Source: GCA-002282575 sp964493995 (lineage in GTDB: Bacteria; Pseudomonadota; Gammaproteobacteria; Thiomicrospirales; Thiomicrospiraceae). From it: a stretch of DNA of 64,000 nt. The stretch's first letter is position 1. Every line of letters begins with the position of its first letter. The stretch spans positions 1 to 64,000 of the forward strand of contig CAZBQD010000003.1 of assembly GCA_964493995.1 (NCBI GenBank). Direction: 5' to 3'. The notes beneath the pieces were generated by a model. It was not told the origin of the DNA. It saw only the letters and a program-made list of their open reading frames with translations, and did no database searches. A program made the position numbers and the translations under genes. This document shows positions 8,576-17,158 of the stretch, one piece after another.

Positions 8576-9079
8576 ATGCAACAACAAATCGAACAGCGGG
8601 TATTGGAATTGGCTGATTGCCTTGTTCAAGCGCAAATGATGGTAGCAACGGCTGAATCTTGCACGGGTGGCATGGTAGCGCAATATCTCACGCAAGTTCC
8701 AGGGAGTTCTCGTTGGTTTGAGCGAACCTTTGTCAGTTATAGCTATGAAGCCAAATATGAAATGCTGGGTGTCAGACCAACCACCATTATGGCGCATGGT
8801 GCGGTGAGTCAGGAGTGTGTGGAAGAGATGGCTCTGGGGTGTTTGCAACAATCTCATGCCCAGCTGGTGGTGGCTATTTCCGGTGTCGCCGGACCGGATG
8901 GGGGAACACCTCATAAACCTGTGGGCAGTGTGTGGATTGCCTGGGCGGGTCATCATATGTCGCTCGACAGTCAGTTGTTTCATTTTCACGGAGATCGTCA
9001 GTCGATTCGTGAACAAGCCACGTTAGCAGCAATCGAAGGTATGCTGGCGCGCGTCAAAGGTAAGTTGATGAGCGTTTAA
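8576..9079 (+). CDS. pncC: Nicotinamide-nucleotide amidohydrolase PncC (CinA C-terminal domain)
   Basis: Deamidates nicotinamide mononucleotide to nicotinate mononucleotide in pyridine nucleotide recycling. It is the stand-alone CinA C-terminal domain, about 167 residues, with the catalytic TAESCTGG motif near the N terminus and the AISGVAGPDGGTPHKPVG substrate loop in the middle. I place the start at ATG 8576, because the ribosome-binding site AAGGTGG at 8562-8568 is 7 bases from it and only one base from the earlier in-frame ATG 8570. It lies just before recA, as in many gammaproteobacteria, but a 121-base gap suggests separate promoters. Confidence 0.93.
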   Translation: MQQQIEQRVLELADCLVQAQMMVATAESCTGGMVAQYLTQVPGSSRWFERTFVSYSYEAKYEMLGVRPTTIMAHGAVSQECVEEMALGCLQQSHAQLVVAISGVAGPDGGTPHKPVGSVWIAWAGHHMSLDSQLFHFHGDRQSIREQATLAAIEGMLARVKGKLMSV

Positions 9080-9200
9080 AAGCAAACGCATTGTTCACAA
9101 TTTGTGATTGTTACCAGTCGCTAGAAGTCGGGATTTGTGCGATAATTCACCATTCCCCTCGCAATATTATGCCTTTAGGTTTTAAGGAGATAGCTACCTT

Positions 9201-10220
9201 ATGGATGAACAGAAAAAACAGGCGCTGACAGCGGCCTTAGCCCAGATCGAAAAACAGTTTGGTAAAGGTTCGATTATGCGCTTGGGTGATGGTAATGCCA
9301 TGCGCGATATTCAAGTAGTATCAACGGGTTCTATTGGGCTGGATATTGCGTTAGGAGCGGGCGGTGTGCCGCGTGGTCGTATTATTGAAGTTTATGGTCC
9401 AGAATCGTCAGGTAAAACCACCCTGGCTTTGCACATTGTGGCGCAAATCCAAAAGTTGGGTGGAACGGCGGCATTCGTCGATGCGGAACATGCGTTAGAC
9501 CCGCAATATGCTGAAAAGCTGGGCGTGGACTTAAAAGACCTACTCATCTCTCAGCCAGACAATGGCGAACAAGCTTTAGAAATTACCGACATGCTGGTGC
9601 GTTCGGGTGGTGTCGAAGTGGTGGTGGTTGACTCGGTTGCCGCCTTAACGCCTAAAGCTGAAATTGAAGGCGATATGGGCGACTCGCACATGGGGCTGCA
9701 AGCGCGTTTAATGTCGCAGGCCTTGCGTAAATTAACGGGTAGTATCAGTCGTACCAATACGCTGGTAATTTTTATTAACCAGATTCGCTCGAAAATTGGC
9801 GTGATGTTTGGTAGTCCTGAAACCACGACCGGCGGTAATGCGCTGAAGTTCTACGCTTCGGTGCGCTTAGATGTGCGTCGCATCGGTTCGATCAAAAAAG
9901 GCGACGATGTGTTGGGTAACGAAACACGCGTTAAAGTGGTGAAGAACAAAATTGCTCCTCCGTTCAAAGAAGTGGTTTTTGAAATTCTCTATGGTGAAGG
10001 CATTTCACGTGAAGGCGAACTTATTGATTTGGCTTCCGAGTTGAAGATTATTGAAAAATCAGGCTCTTGGTATAGCTACAACGGCGAGAAGATTGGTCAG
10101 GGTAAAGACAATGTGCGTCAATTCCTGAAATCTAACCCCCATGTTGCCGCCGAGTTAGAAGCAAAAATTCGCGCCGAGAAGTTGCCACAGACAGTGCCCG
10201 CAGCGGATGCCGCTGCCTGA
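9201..10220 (+). CDS. recA: Recombinase RecA
   Basis: Forms the nucleoprotein filament that pairs homologous DNA and triggers LexA cleavage. The 339 residues show Walker A GPESSGKTT at 66-74, the VVVVDSVAALTPKAEIEGDMGDS stretch with Walker B and loop L1, loop L2 around FGSPETTTGGNALKFYAS, and a short C-terminal tail lacking a long acidic run. A strong ribosome-binding site (AAGGAG, 9184-9189) precedes ATG 9201. recX overlaps the 3' end by 14 bases. I found no CTGT-N8-ACAG LexA box in the 121-base upstream gap, so SOS control is not supported by a simple motif. Confidence 0.99.
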   Translation: MDEQKKQALTAALAQIEKQFGKGSIMRLGDGNAMRDIQVVSTGSIGLDIALGAGGVPRGRIIEVYGPESSGKTTLALHIVAQIQKLGGTAAFVDAEHALDPQYAEKLGVDLKDLLISQPDNGEQALEITDMLVRSGGVEVVVVDSVAALTPKAEIEGDMGDSHMGLQARLMSQALRKLTGSISRTNTLVIFINQIRSKIGVMFGSPETTTGGNALKFYASVRLDVRRIGSIKKGDDVLGNETRVKVVKNKIAPPFKEVVFEILYGEGISREGELIDLASELKIIEKSGSWYSYNGEKIGQGKDNVRQFLKSNPHVAAELEAKIRAEKLPQTVPAADAAA

Positions 10221-10668
10221 TTGTCAATCTATTCTGCGTGCTAAAGCGCAACAGTTGCTAGCGCAACGAGAGCACGGCACGCAGGAGCTGATTCGTAAAT
10301 TAACCTACAAACACCCCGATTGTGTGGAGTGGATTGATGAGGTAGTGGCTGAATTAAGCGACAGTGATTGGCTCAATGAAGTCAGGTATGTGCGGGCCTT
10401 TATTCGTAAGGAAATTGGTCTGGGACATGGACAGCGTCATATTCAGCAAGCGTTGCAACAAAAAGCAGCGCATGTTGAAGTCGTTAGTCAGTGTTTGCAA
10501 GAAGCCGATGTCGATTGGCTAGAGTTAGCCGTGTCGGTTAGAGTGAAAAAATTTGGTTCGGCTTTACCCAAAGCGGCGAGCGATGTGGCAAAGCAAATGC
10601 GTTTTTTAAGTTATCGAGGCTTCGATAGTGATACGGTGCGTTCGGCACTGAAAACAGAAAGTGATTAA
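10207..10668 (+). CDS. recX: Recombination regulatory protein RecX
   Basis: Small modulator that caps RecA filaments and restrains their extension. The 153 residues are made of three-helix repeats typical of RecX: ILRAKAQQLLAQREHGTQELIRKL, then VEWIDEVVAELSDSDWLNEVRYVRAFIRKEI, then the GLGHGQRHIQQALQQKA region and the C-terminal FLSYRGFDSDTVRSAL. It starts at ATG 10207 inside the end of recA (14-base overlap), so translation depends on recA read-through and termination. alaS follows with the TAATG overlap. Confidence 0.93.
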   Translation: MPLPDCQSILRAKAQQLLAQREHGTQELIRKLTYKHPDCVEWIDEVVAELSDSDWLNEVRYVRAFIRKEIGLGHGQRHIQQALQQKAAHVEVVSQCLQEADVDWLELAVSVRVKKFGSALPKAASDVAKQMRFLSYRGFDSDTVRSALKTESD

Positions 10669-13295
10669 TGGATATTGGTACAACAGTGATGAAAAACCTC
10701 AGCTCTCAACAAATTCGTGATGCCTTTGCTGGCTTTTTTGCCGAGAAAGGTCACACCAGTGTGCACTCGTCTCCGGTAGTGCCAGGTAATGACCCGACCT
10801 TGTTGTTTACCAATGCGGGTATGGTGCAGTTTAAGGATGTCTTCTTAGGTCAGGATAAACGCGCTTATAACCGTGCGGTGAGTGTACAACGCTGTATTCG
10901 TGCCGGCGGCAAACATAATGACCTAGATAACGTTGGCTATACCGCTCGTCACCACACTTTCTTCGAAATGCTGGGTAATTTTAGTTTTGGTGATTATTTC
11001 AAACGGGATGCCATCTTTTTTGCTTGGGAACTGCTCACACAACGCTTGGGTATTCCGGCTGAAAAACTCTGGGTAACGGTGTTTCATGAAGACGACGAAG
11101 CGGCCGATATTTGGTTAAAAGAAGTGGGCGTTCCTGCCGATCGTTTGTCTCGTTGTGGCGCTAAAGACAACTTCTGGTCGATGGGTGACACGGGTCCTTG
11201 TGGTCCTTGTACCGAAATTTTCTATGATCATGGTGAGTCAATTGCCGGTGGTCCGCCCGGTTCTCCCGATGAAGATGGCGATCGTTATATCGAGATTTGG
11301 AACTTGGTGTTTATGCAGTTCGATCGCTCTGCAGACGGCACGCTAACGCCCTTACCTAAGCCTTCGGTCGATACCGGCATGGGCTTAGAGCGTTTAGCGG
11401 CGGTGCTACAAGGCGTGCATAGTAACTATGAAATCGACACCTTTGTTACGCTGATTAATGCTGTGCGTGCTTTCACGCCGACAACAGCGATGGATCATCC
11501 TTCATTGCGCGTGATTGCCGATCATATCCGCAGTACCAGTTTCATGATTGTCGATGGCGTTTTACCGTCTAACGAAGGTCGGGGTTATGTGCTGCGCCGT
11601 ATCATTCGTCGTGCCTTGCGTCATGGTAATAAGCTGGGTATCCAGGGTCATTTCTTCCATCAATTAGTCAAGGCATTAGTGCAAACCATGGGCGGTGCTT
11701 ACCCTGAATTGGCGGCAGCACAAAGCAAGGTTGAGCAGGCCTTACTGCAAGAAGAAGAGCGCTTTGCGCTGACGCTAGCGAATGGCATGAAACTCCTCGG
11801 CGAAGCCTTGGCAGAGCTGAAAGGCACAGAGTTACCGGGTGAGGTGGTGTTCAAACTTTATGACACCTATGGTTTCCCAGTGGACTTAACGGCGGATGTG
11901 GCGCGTGAGCATAATCTCACCATTGATGAGGCCGGCTTTGAGCGCGAAATGCAAGCACAACGTGAGCGAGCTCGTAAAGCCAGTAGCTTTGCTGCCGGTG
12001 AAGCGGGTGTGACAGATTTTTATCAAGCGACCACTTTCTTAGGCTATGAGGCGACACAGGCAGATGTCACCGTTGCGGCAATTTTTGTTGGCGGTGAACG
12101 TCGTTTTGAAGTAGCCGCAGGCGAAACGGCTTTAGTGGTGCTCAATCAAACGCCCTTTTATGCCGAATCGGGCGGTCAAGTGGGTGATGTCGGTAGTTTA
12201 ACGAGCGGTATGCATTCGGCTCAGGTCATCGATACGCAAAAACAAGGTGATATGTGGGTACATCGTGTCACTGTCACGGCGGGGACGCTGAGTGAAGGTC
12301 AGACACTCACCGCGCAGGTGAACAGTCAGTTGCGTTCAGCGATTGTGGCTCATCATTCTGCCACTCATTTGCTACACGCTGCTTTGCGTGAAGTATTGGG
12401 CACGCATGTTGAGCAAAAAGGTTCGTTGGTCAATGCTGATGGCTTGCGTTTTGACTTCTCGCATGGTGAACCCATTACAGCGGAGCAGATGATGCGTGTT
12501 GAAGCCATCATTAATGCCAACGTGATGCGTAATTTGCCGGTGGTGATTGAGCAAATGAGCATTGATGCCGCCAAGGCAAAAGGGGCGATGGCGCTCTTCG
12601 GTGAGAAATACGGTGATGTGGTGCGTGTCGTTGATATGGGCGATGCCTCGATTGAACTGTGCGGTGGTATCCATGTGCAACGCACGGGTGAAATTGGTTT
12701 CATTAAAGTTGTCAGTGATGGCGCGGTTGCTTCGGGTATTCGTCGTGTCGAAGCCGTGGCTGGTGTGAAAGCCCTGGCTTACGTGCAGCAACAAGATGCT
12801 CAGTTAGGCTCGCTCGCGAATAGCTTTAAAGTATCTCGTGATAAGGTCATGGAACGTATTGACGCGATGACGCAACAGATCAAGTCGCTCGAAAAACAAC
12901 TGGAGTCGGCTAAATTAGCGCTGGCTTTGGCAAAAGAAGGTGAATTGGTGGCGGCTGCTCACAGCACCGCTTCAGGCAAATGTGTGGTGGCGCAACTGGC
13001 TGATATTGATGGCAAGTCGTTGCGTGAGTTGGCCGAACGCGTGCGTGATAAGTGTCAGCCTGCGGCGGTGGTATTGGCGTCGGTCAGTGAAGGTAAAGTA
13101 ACCTTGATCGCGGCCGTGAGTAAAGACTTGCATGCCAACCTGAAAGCCGGTGAGCTGGTATCAAGCATTGCGCAAGCGATTGGTGGTAAGGGCGGTGGAC
13201 GTCCTGATGTCGCACAAGCGGGTGGCAGCGATGTTGATGCCTTACCTGCTGCATTAGCCGCTGCTAAAGATAGCATCATCAGTAAATTGATTTGA
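10668..13295 (+). CDS. alaS: Alanyl-tRNA synthetase
   Basis: Charges tRNA-Ala and edits mis-charged Ser/Gly. At 875 residues it is full length: class II catalytic core (SSPVVPGNDPTLLFTNAGMVQFKDVFLG; GRGYVLRRIIRRALRHG), tRNA-binding middle, editing domain with the zinc ligands HHSATHLLHAAL and CGGIHVQRTGEIG, and the C-terminal DHHA1 domain ending in GGKGGGRPDVAQAGG. ATG 10668 overlaps the recX stop; ATG 10689, seven codons later, gives the usual MxxLSSQQIRDAF beginning and is an alternative start. It sits between recX and lysC, the usual gammaproteobacterial order. Confidence 0.98.
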   Translation: MDIGTTVMKNLSSQQIRDAFAGFFAEKGHTSVHSSPVVPGNDPTLLFTNAGMVQFKDVFLGQDKRAYNRAVSVQRCIRAGGKHNDLDNVGYTARHHTFFEMLGNFSFGDYFKRDAIFFAWELLTQRLGIPAEKLWVTVFHEDDEAADIWLKEVGVPADRLSRCGAKDNFWSMGDTGPCGPCTEIFYDHGESIAGGPPGSPDEDGDRYIEIWNLVFMQFDRSADGTLTPLPKPSVDTGMGLERLAAVLQGVHSNYEIDTFVTLINAVRAFTPTTAMDHPSLRVIADHIRSTSFMIVDGVLPSNEGRGYVLRRIIRRALRHGNKLGIQGHFFHQLVKALVQTMGGAYPELAAAQSKVEQALLQEEERFALTLANGMKLLGEALAELKGTELPGEVVFKLYDTYGFPVDLTADVAREHNLTIDEAGFEREMQAQRERARKASSFAAGEAGVTDFYQATTFLGYEATQADVTVAAIFVGGERRFEVAAGETALVVLNQTPFYAESGGQVGDVGSLTSGMHSAQVIDTQKQGDMWVHRVTVTAGTLSEGQTLTAQVNSQLRSAIVAHHSATHLLHAALREVLGTHVEQKGSLVNADGLRFDFSHGEPITAEQMMRVEAIINANVMRNLPVVIEQMSIDAAKAKGAMALFGEKYGDVVRVVDMGDASIELCGGIHVQRTGEIGFIKVVSDGAVASGIRRVEAVAGVKALAYVQQQDAQLGSLANSFKVSRDKVMERIDAMTQQIKSLEKQLESAKLALALAKEGELVAAAHSTASGKCVVAQLADIDGKSLRELAERVRDKCQPAAVVLASVSEGKVTLIAAVSKDLHANLKAGELVSSIAQAIGGKGGGRPDVAQAGGSDVDALPAALAAAKDSIISKLI

Positions 13296-13331
13296 TTGAA
13301 TATAAACTTGTAACGGGAAAACTGTAAGAAA

Positions 13332-14549
13332 ATGGCGTTAATCGTTCAAAAATACGGCGGTACTTCCATTGGCACTGTCGATCGCATTCAAAATGTGGCC
13401 AAAAAAATTAAAAAATGGCGTGAGCAAGGTAACGAGCTAGTCATCGTTGTTTCTGCCATGTCAGGTGAGACTAATCGTTTGATTGGCTTGGCACAGCAAA
13501 TCACCGCTAAACCCAATCCGCGTGAGTTAGATATGATTCTGACCACCGGTGAGCAGGTCACGATTGGCTTATTGGCCATTGCCTTAGAAAGTATTGGTGT
13601 TCCCGCCATTTCTTTCACCGGTCAACAAGTGGGTATTGTCACCGACCAGTCTTTTAACAAAGCCCGTATTCAATCGATTGATAACCAAAAAATTCGTGCT
13701 GAGTTAGATGCGGGTAAAGTGGTTGTTATTGCTGGTTTCCAAGGTGTGGACGAGCAGGGTAACTTAACGACACTGGGTCGTGGTGGTTCTGATACCACTG
13801 GGGTTGCCTTAGCCGCAGCCTTAAAAGCGGATGAGTGCCAAATTTACACCGACGTGGATGGTGTTTACACCACTGACCCACGTGTGGTTCCTAAAGCACG
13901 CCGCTTGAATCGCATTTCGTTTGATGAAATGCTAGAAATGGCCAGCTTGGGTTCTAAAGTATTACAAATTCGCTCGGTCGAGTTTGCTAGCAAGTATAAA
14001 GTGCGCCTTCGTGTGCTATCTACATTTGAAGAAAACCCGCAAGGGACACTGATTTGTTCAGAGGAAGAGTTGATGGAAAACCCCGTTATTTCAGGTATTG
14101 CCTTTAGTCGTGATGAAGCCAAATTAACCGTTTTAGGTGTGCCCGATCGTCCCGGTATCGCTTATGCGATTTTGAAGCCGATTTCAGAAGCCAATATCGA
14201 AGTGGACATGATTATTCAGAACCAATCGGTTGCGGGTACCACTGACTTTACCTTTACCGTTTCACGTAATGATTGCGAAAAGGCCTTGGCTATTTTGAAT
14301 ACGCATGCCACTGAAATGGGTGCGAAAGAAGTCTTGTCAGACAAGGGCATTGTGAAAGTGTCTTTAGTGGGTATTGGCATGCGCTCACACGCTGGCGTGG
14401 CGGCTCGTATGTTCGAAGTGCTTTATAACGAAGGCGTGAACATTGAAATGATTAGCACCACAGAAATTAAGATTTCTGTGGTTATTCGTGAAGGTGAATT
14501 AGAACGCGCGGTGCAGTCATTGCATTCTGCTTTCGATTTAGACGCTTAA
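13332..14549 (+). CDS. lysC: Aspartate kinase (aspartokinase)
   Basis: Phosphorylates aspartate, the first step towards lysine, threonine, methionine and diaminopimelate; dapF and dapB of the same pathway also lie in this window. The 405-residue protein begins MALIVQKYGGTSIG with the KxGGTS nucleotide-binding motif at 7-12, has the kinase core with FQGVDEQGNLTTLGRGGSDT, and two ACT regulatory domains from about residue 265 (VLGVPDRPGIAYAIL; VSLVGIGMRSHAGVAARMFEVL). That layout is the monofunctional, feedback-inhibited type. The 36-base gap after alaS leaves no room for a lysine riboswitch. Unlike many relatives, no csrA follows. Confidence 0.97.
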   Translation: MALIVQKYGGTSIGTVDRIQNVAKKIKKWREQGNELVIVVSAMSGETNRLIGLAQQITAKPNPRELDMILTTGEQVTIGLLAIALESIGVPAISFTGQQVGIVTDQSFNKARIQSIDNQKIRAELDAGKVVVIAGFQGVDEQGNLTTLGRGGSDTTGVALAAALKADECQIYTDVDGVYTTDPRVVPKARRLNRISFDEMLEMASLGSKVLQIRSVEFASKYKVRLRVLSTFEENPQGTLICSEEELMENPVISGIAFSRDEAKLTVLGVPDRPGIAYAILKPISEANIEVDMIIQNQSVAGTTDFTFTVSRNDCEKALAILNTHATEMGAKEVLSDKGIVKVSLVGIGMRSHAGVAARMFEVLYNEGVNIEMISTTEIKISVVIREGELERAVQSLHSAFDLDA

Positions 14550-14577
14550 AACCGTCGCGGATTGATGAAGGGGGAGT

Positions 14578-14610
14578 GTCTGTTCTTGCCTAGTGCAATA
14601 AACAGACTTT
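14578..14610 (+). terminator. Possible terminator after lysC
   Basis: Arms GTCTGTT (14578-14584) and AACAGAC (14601-14607) with an inner TGC/GCA pair, followed by TTTCTCCTT. The stem is modest and the T run broken, so termination is plausible but weak. It lies just before the tRNA promoter. Confidence 0.45.
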
Positions 14611-14614
14611 CTCC

Positions 14615-14643
14615 TTGCAATGGTGGCGGTAAGCCCGTATAAT
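14615..14643 (+). promoter_or_regulatory. Sigma-70 promoter for the tRNA-Ser/tRNA-Arg pair
   Basis: TTGCAA (14615-14620), a 17-base spacer, and a perfect TATAAT (14638-14643). The tRNA-Ser gene begins 17 bases after the -10 box. Confidence 0.8.
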
Positions 14644-14660
14644 ATACGAATTACTTGATT

Positions 14661-14750
14661 GGTGAGTTGGCCGAGTGGCTGAAGGCACACCCCTGCTAAG
14701 GGTGCATAGGGGAAACTCTATCGAGGGTTCGAATCCCTCACTTACCGCCA
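14661..14750 (+). tRNA. tRNA-Ser (GCU anticodon)
   Basis: Ninety bases including encoded CCA. The acceptor GGTGAGT pairs with ACTTACC (one G-U), the D-arm is GTTGGCCGAGTGGC, the anticodon loop CTGCTAA has GCT, there is a long class II variable arm, and a GGTTCGAATCC T-arm. Reads AGC/AGU serine codons. Found by eye. Confidence 0.96.
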
Positions 14751-14816
14751 AGTAATTATTTGATAAATAAACTTGACTTAGTGATAAAGACGGTTTATAA
14801 TTATCAAATAAGTTAA

Positions 14817-14893
14817 GCGCTCGTAGCTCAGCTGGATAGAGCATTCGGCTACGAACCGAAAGGTCAGGGGTTCGACTCCCTTCGAGCGCACCA
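14817..14893 (+). tRNA. tRNA-Arg (ACG anticodon)
   Basis: Seventy-seven bases including CCA. Acceptor arms GCGCTCG and CGAGCGC pair perfectly, the D-arm is AGCTCAGCTGGATAGAGC, anticodon loop CTACGAA has ACG (A34 normally edited to inosine by TadA), T-arm GGGGTTCGACTCCC. Follows tRNA-Ser by 66 bases, probably in the same transcript. Confidence 0.96.
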
Positions 14894-14899
14894 TATATC

Positions 14900-14936
14900 A
14901 AACCCAGATACATCGATAGATGATCTGGGTTTTTTA
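14900..14936 (+). terminator. Intrinsic terminator after the tRNA operon
   Basis: AACCCAGAT (14901-14909) pairs with ATCTGGGTT (14923-14931) around an inner CATC/GATG stem, followed by a run of T. Lies 8 bases after tRNA-Arg. Confidence 0.88.
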
Positions 14937-15025
14937 TTACCTGTTTTACGTGAATAATTTCTTAAGCCTTAATTTAAATTCACATTGTGACTCATCAAAC
15001 TAAGGCAATCTGTCTATTTTTATCC

Positions 15026-16642
15026 CTAACGCTTCCAAACCATCAACAACAAGCCTAAGGCAACTAAGCTAAGCTGTTGCCATTGTGCCAATGCCACACT
15101 GGGTGGCAGTAACAGGCCAATGAGTACCAAGGATAATCCTAAAGCAAGTCGCTGCTGACTGCGTCGTGAGCTCGCTTGTTCTTGCGCCATGCGATTTAAC
15201 AGCTCGCTTTGTAACGGTAACTGAGCGGTTAAGGTTTTCATCATCGCTTGGTGCTGCGCGGGCAACTGCGGTAGGTTTTCCATCAGGAAAGGGAGTTGTT
15301 CTTTCACGCCACGCACAAAACCTTTTGGTCCTAAGCGGTCGTTCATCCATTCTTGTAAGAAAGGCTTGGCTGTTTTCCACAAATCCAGTTCGTCGTTTAA
15401 CTGACGCCCTAAGCCTTCGATATTCAATAGTGTTTTTTGCAGTAGTACCAGTTGTGGTTGTACTTCCATTTTGAAGCGTCGCGCCACTTGGAACAGCCGT
15501 AACAGCACCAAACCAAAAGAAATGTCTTTTAGGGGTCGGTCGAAAATCGGTTCACAGACGGAACGAATGGCGGCTTCTAACTCATTAACGCGCGTATCTG
15601 CACCCACCCAATTGGAGTCGATGTGCAATTGAGCGACACGCCAGTAATCACGATTAAAGAACGCCAAGAAGTTTTCTGCCAGATAACGCTGATCTTCCGG
15701 TGTGAGTGTGCCCATAATGCCAAAATCAATGGCGGCATAACGACCATCGGGTAAGACAAAAATATTGCCTGGGTGCATATCAGCATGGAAAAAGTTGTGT
15801 TTGAACACCTGCGTAAAGAAGATGGTGACGCCATTTTCCGATAGTTTTTGAATGGAAACGCCTTGTTCGCGTAGTGTGTCCAAATCAGAAACAGGACTGC
15901 CAAAAATGCGCTCCATGGTCATCACTTGGGTGGCGGTATGCGACCAGTAAATTTCCGGAACATAAAGTAGGGGAGAATGATCGAAATTGCGTTTTAATAA
16001 GGCAGCGTTAGCGGCTTCGCGCATTAAATCTAATTCGTCTAGAATGGTTTTTTCAAACTCAGCCACCACCTCGACAGGGTGCAGGCGTCGGGTGAAGGGA
16101 ATGAGCGTTTCGGTAATGCGTGCTAGGGTACGTAAAATACCGGTATCTAGCTTAATCACCGGCAAAATGTCAGGGCGCACCACTTTAACCACGACATCAC
16201 TGCCATCGTGCAGTTGTGCGGTGTGAACTTGGGCAATAGAAGCGGAAGCCAGCGGGGTGGCGTCGAAGTGGCGATACAGCTCGTTAATCGGTTTACCCAG
16301 TTGGCTTTCGATCAATTTCATCGCTTGTTCGTTGTCAAACGGCGGAACCTTGTCTTGCAGTTTAATCAGTTCTTGCGCAATGTCGGGCGGTAATAAATCA
16401 AGGCGTGTCGATAGCGCCTGACCGAATTTAATGAAAATCGGGCCGAGTGTTTCTAAAGCTAAGCGAATGGCCTCACCGCGTTCACCATCGAATCGGCTTT
16501 GCCAAGTCCAAGGTGCAAGCCATTGTAACGGCAATAAAAAAGAAACGGGACTTTCAGCTAATAACTGCTGATCTAGTTTGTATTTATGTAGTGTGCGATG
16601 AATAAACAGCAAGCGTTTGAGGTGTTGGTAAGAGCGAAGCAT
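15026..16642 (-). CDS. ubiB: Ubiquinone biosynthesis regulatory kinase-like protein UbiB
   Basis: Membrane-anchored member of the ABC1/ADCK atypical kinase family, needed for aerobic ubiquinone synthesis, probably as an ATPase that extracts hydrophobic intermediates. The 538 residues include the family KxGQ helix (FIKFGQALSTR), the A-rich loop ASASIAQVH replacing the P-loop, the FHADMHPGNIF catalytic stretch, the IDFGIMG metal site, and two C-terminal membrane helices (LALGLSLVLIGLLLPPSVALAQ; LVALGLLLMV). It is the last gene of ubiE-ubiJ-ubiB, 3 bases after ubiJ. Confidence 0.96.
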   Translation of the reverse strand: MLRSYQHLKRLLFIHRTLHKYKLDQQLLAESPVSFLLPLQWLAPWTWQSRFDGERGEAIRLALETLGPIFIKFGQALSTRLDLLPPDIAQELIKLQDKVPPFDNEQAMKLIESQLGKPINELYRHFDATPLASASIAQVHTAQLHDGSDVVVKVVRPDILPVIKLDTGILRTLARITETLIPFTRRLHPVEVVAEFEKTILDELDLMREAANAALLKRNFDHSPLLYVPEIYWSHTATQVMTMERIFGSPVSDLDTLREQGVSIQKLSENGVTIFFTQVFKHNFFHADMHPGNIFVLPDGRYAAIDFGIMGTLTPEDQRYLAENFLAFFNRDYWRVAQLHIDSNWVGADTRVNELEAAIRSVCEPIFDRPLKDISFGLVLLRLFQVARRFKMEVQPQLVLLQKTLLNIEGLGRQLNDELDLWKTAKPFLQEWMNDRLGPKGFVRGVKEQLPFLMENLPQLPAQHQAMMKTLTAQLPLQSELLNRMAQEQASSRRSQQRLALGLSLVLIGLLLPPSVALAQWQQLSLVALGLLLMVWKR

Positions 16643-16645
16643 AAC

Positions 16646-17158
16646 TTAGGAACTCGTCGATTCATTGCGTCGCCAAAAATCATAACTCTGACTGAGGCTC
16701 TGTTTAGCATGTTGCAGTTGTTCAATCGCAAGTTGTCCGACAGTCGTAAGCTGATAGGTGAGCGCGTCAGGCATGATCTGTGCCAGTTGGCTTTCCCAGT
16801 CGGCATGATGACAGCGCACAAAATGCAATAGCGCCTTCACTGCTTGCTCATCGCCCATCAGTTGCAGATGACCTTCTTCAATCGCTTGTGCTGTTTGCCC
16901 CACGTCTTTTAATGAACTTAAATAACGACAACGGGTAATCAATCTCACGTCGGCTTGGGTGTAGGGCGCTAAACAATGCACATCAGTGGGTCCAAATTGA
17001 ATGACACGCTTAAAGCCCAAGTCGATCAGTTCAATATAGAGGTGCAGTCCATTGAGTTGTGCCAGCTGTTCACGCCAAAAAGGATCCAATCTCACCATGG
17101 CGCGTAATTTGGCTTCTAAGGCACTATTAGCTAAGGTACTGATGAGAGGCGGCATCAT
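16646..17158 (-). CDS. ubiJ: Ubiquinone biosynthesis accessory factor UbiJ
   Basis: Lipid-binding scaffold with an SCP2-like fold that works with UbiK in the soluble Ubi complex. Recognised from position between ubiE and ubiB and from the SCP2 pattern: N-terminal ANSALEAKLRAMVRLDP, central strands, the EEGHLQLMGDEQAVKALLHFV segment, then DWESQLAQIMPDALTYQLTTVGQLAIEQLQHAKQSL. At 170 residues it is shorter than the E. coli protein (about 200), mostly at the C-terminal end. Its ATG overlaps the ubiE stop by 4 bases. Confidence 0.88.
   Translation of the reverse strand: MMPPLISTLANSALEAKLRAMVRLDPFWREQLAQLNGLHLYIELIDLGFKRVIQFGPTDVHCLAPYTQADVRLITRCRYLSSLKDVGQTAQAIEEGHLQLMGDEQAVKALLHFVRCHHADWESQLAQIMPDALTYQLTTVGQLAIEQLQHAKQSLSQSYDFWRRNESTSS

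Noticed and set aside
9080..9200. LexA (SOS) box upstream of recA
   Set aside because: No CTGT-N8-ACAG or close variant found; GATAAT and TATTAT are -10-like but have no matching -35 at the right distance.
13296..13331. Lysine riboswitch before lysC
   Set aside because: The gap after alaS is only 36 bases, far too short.
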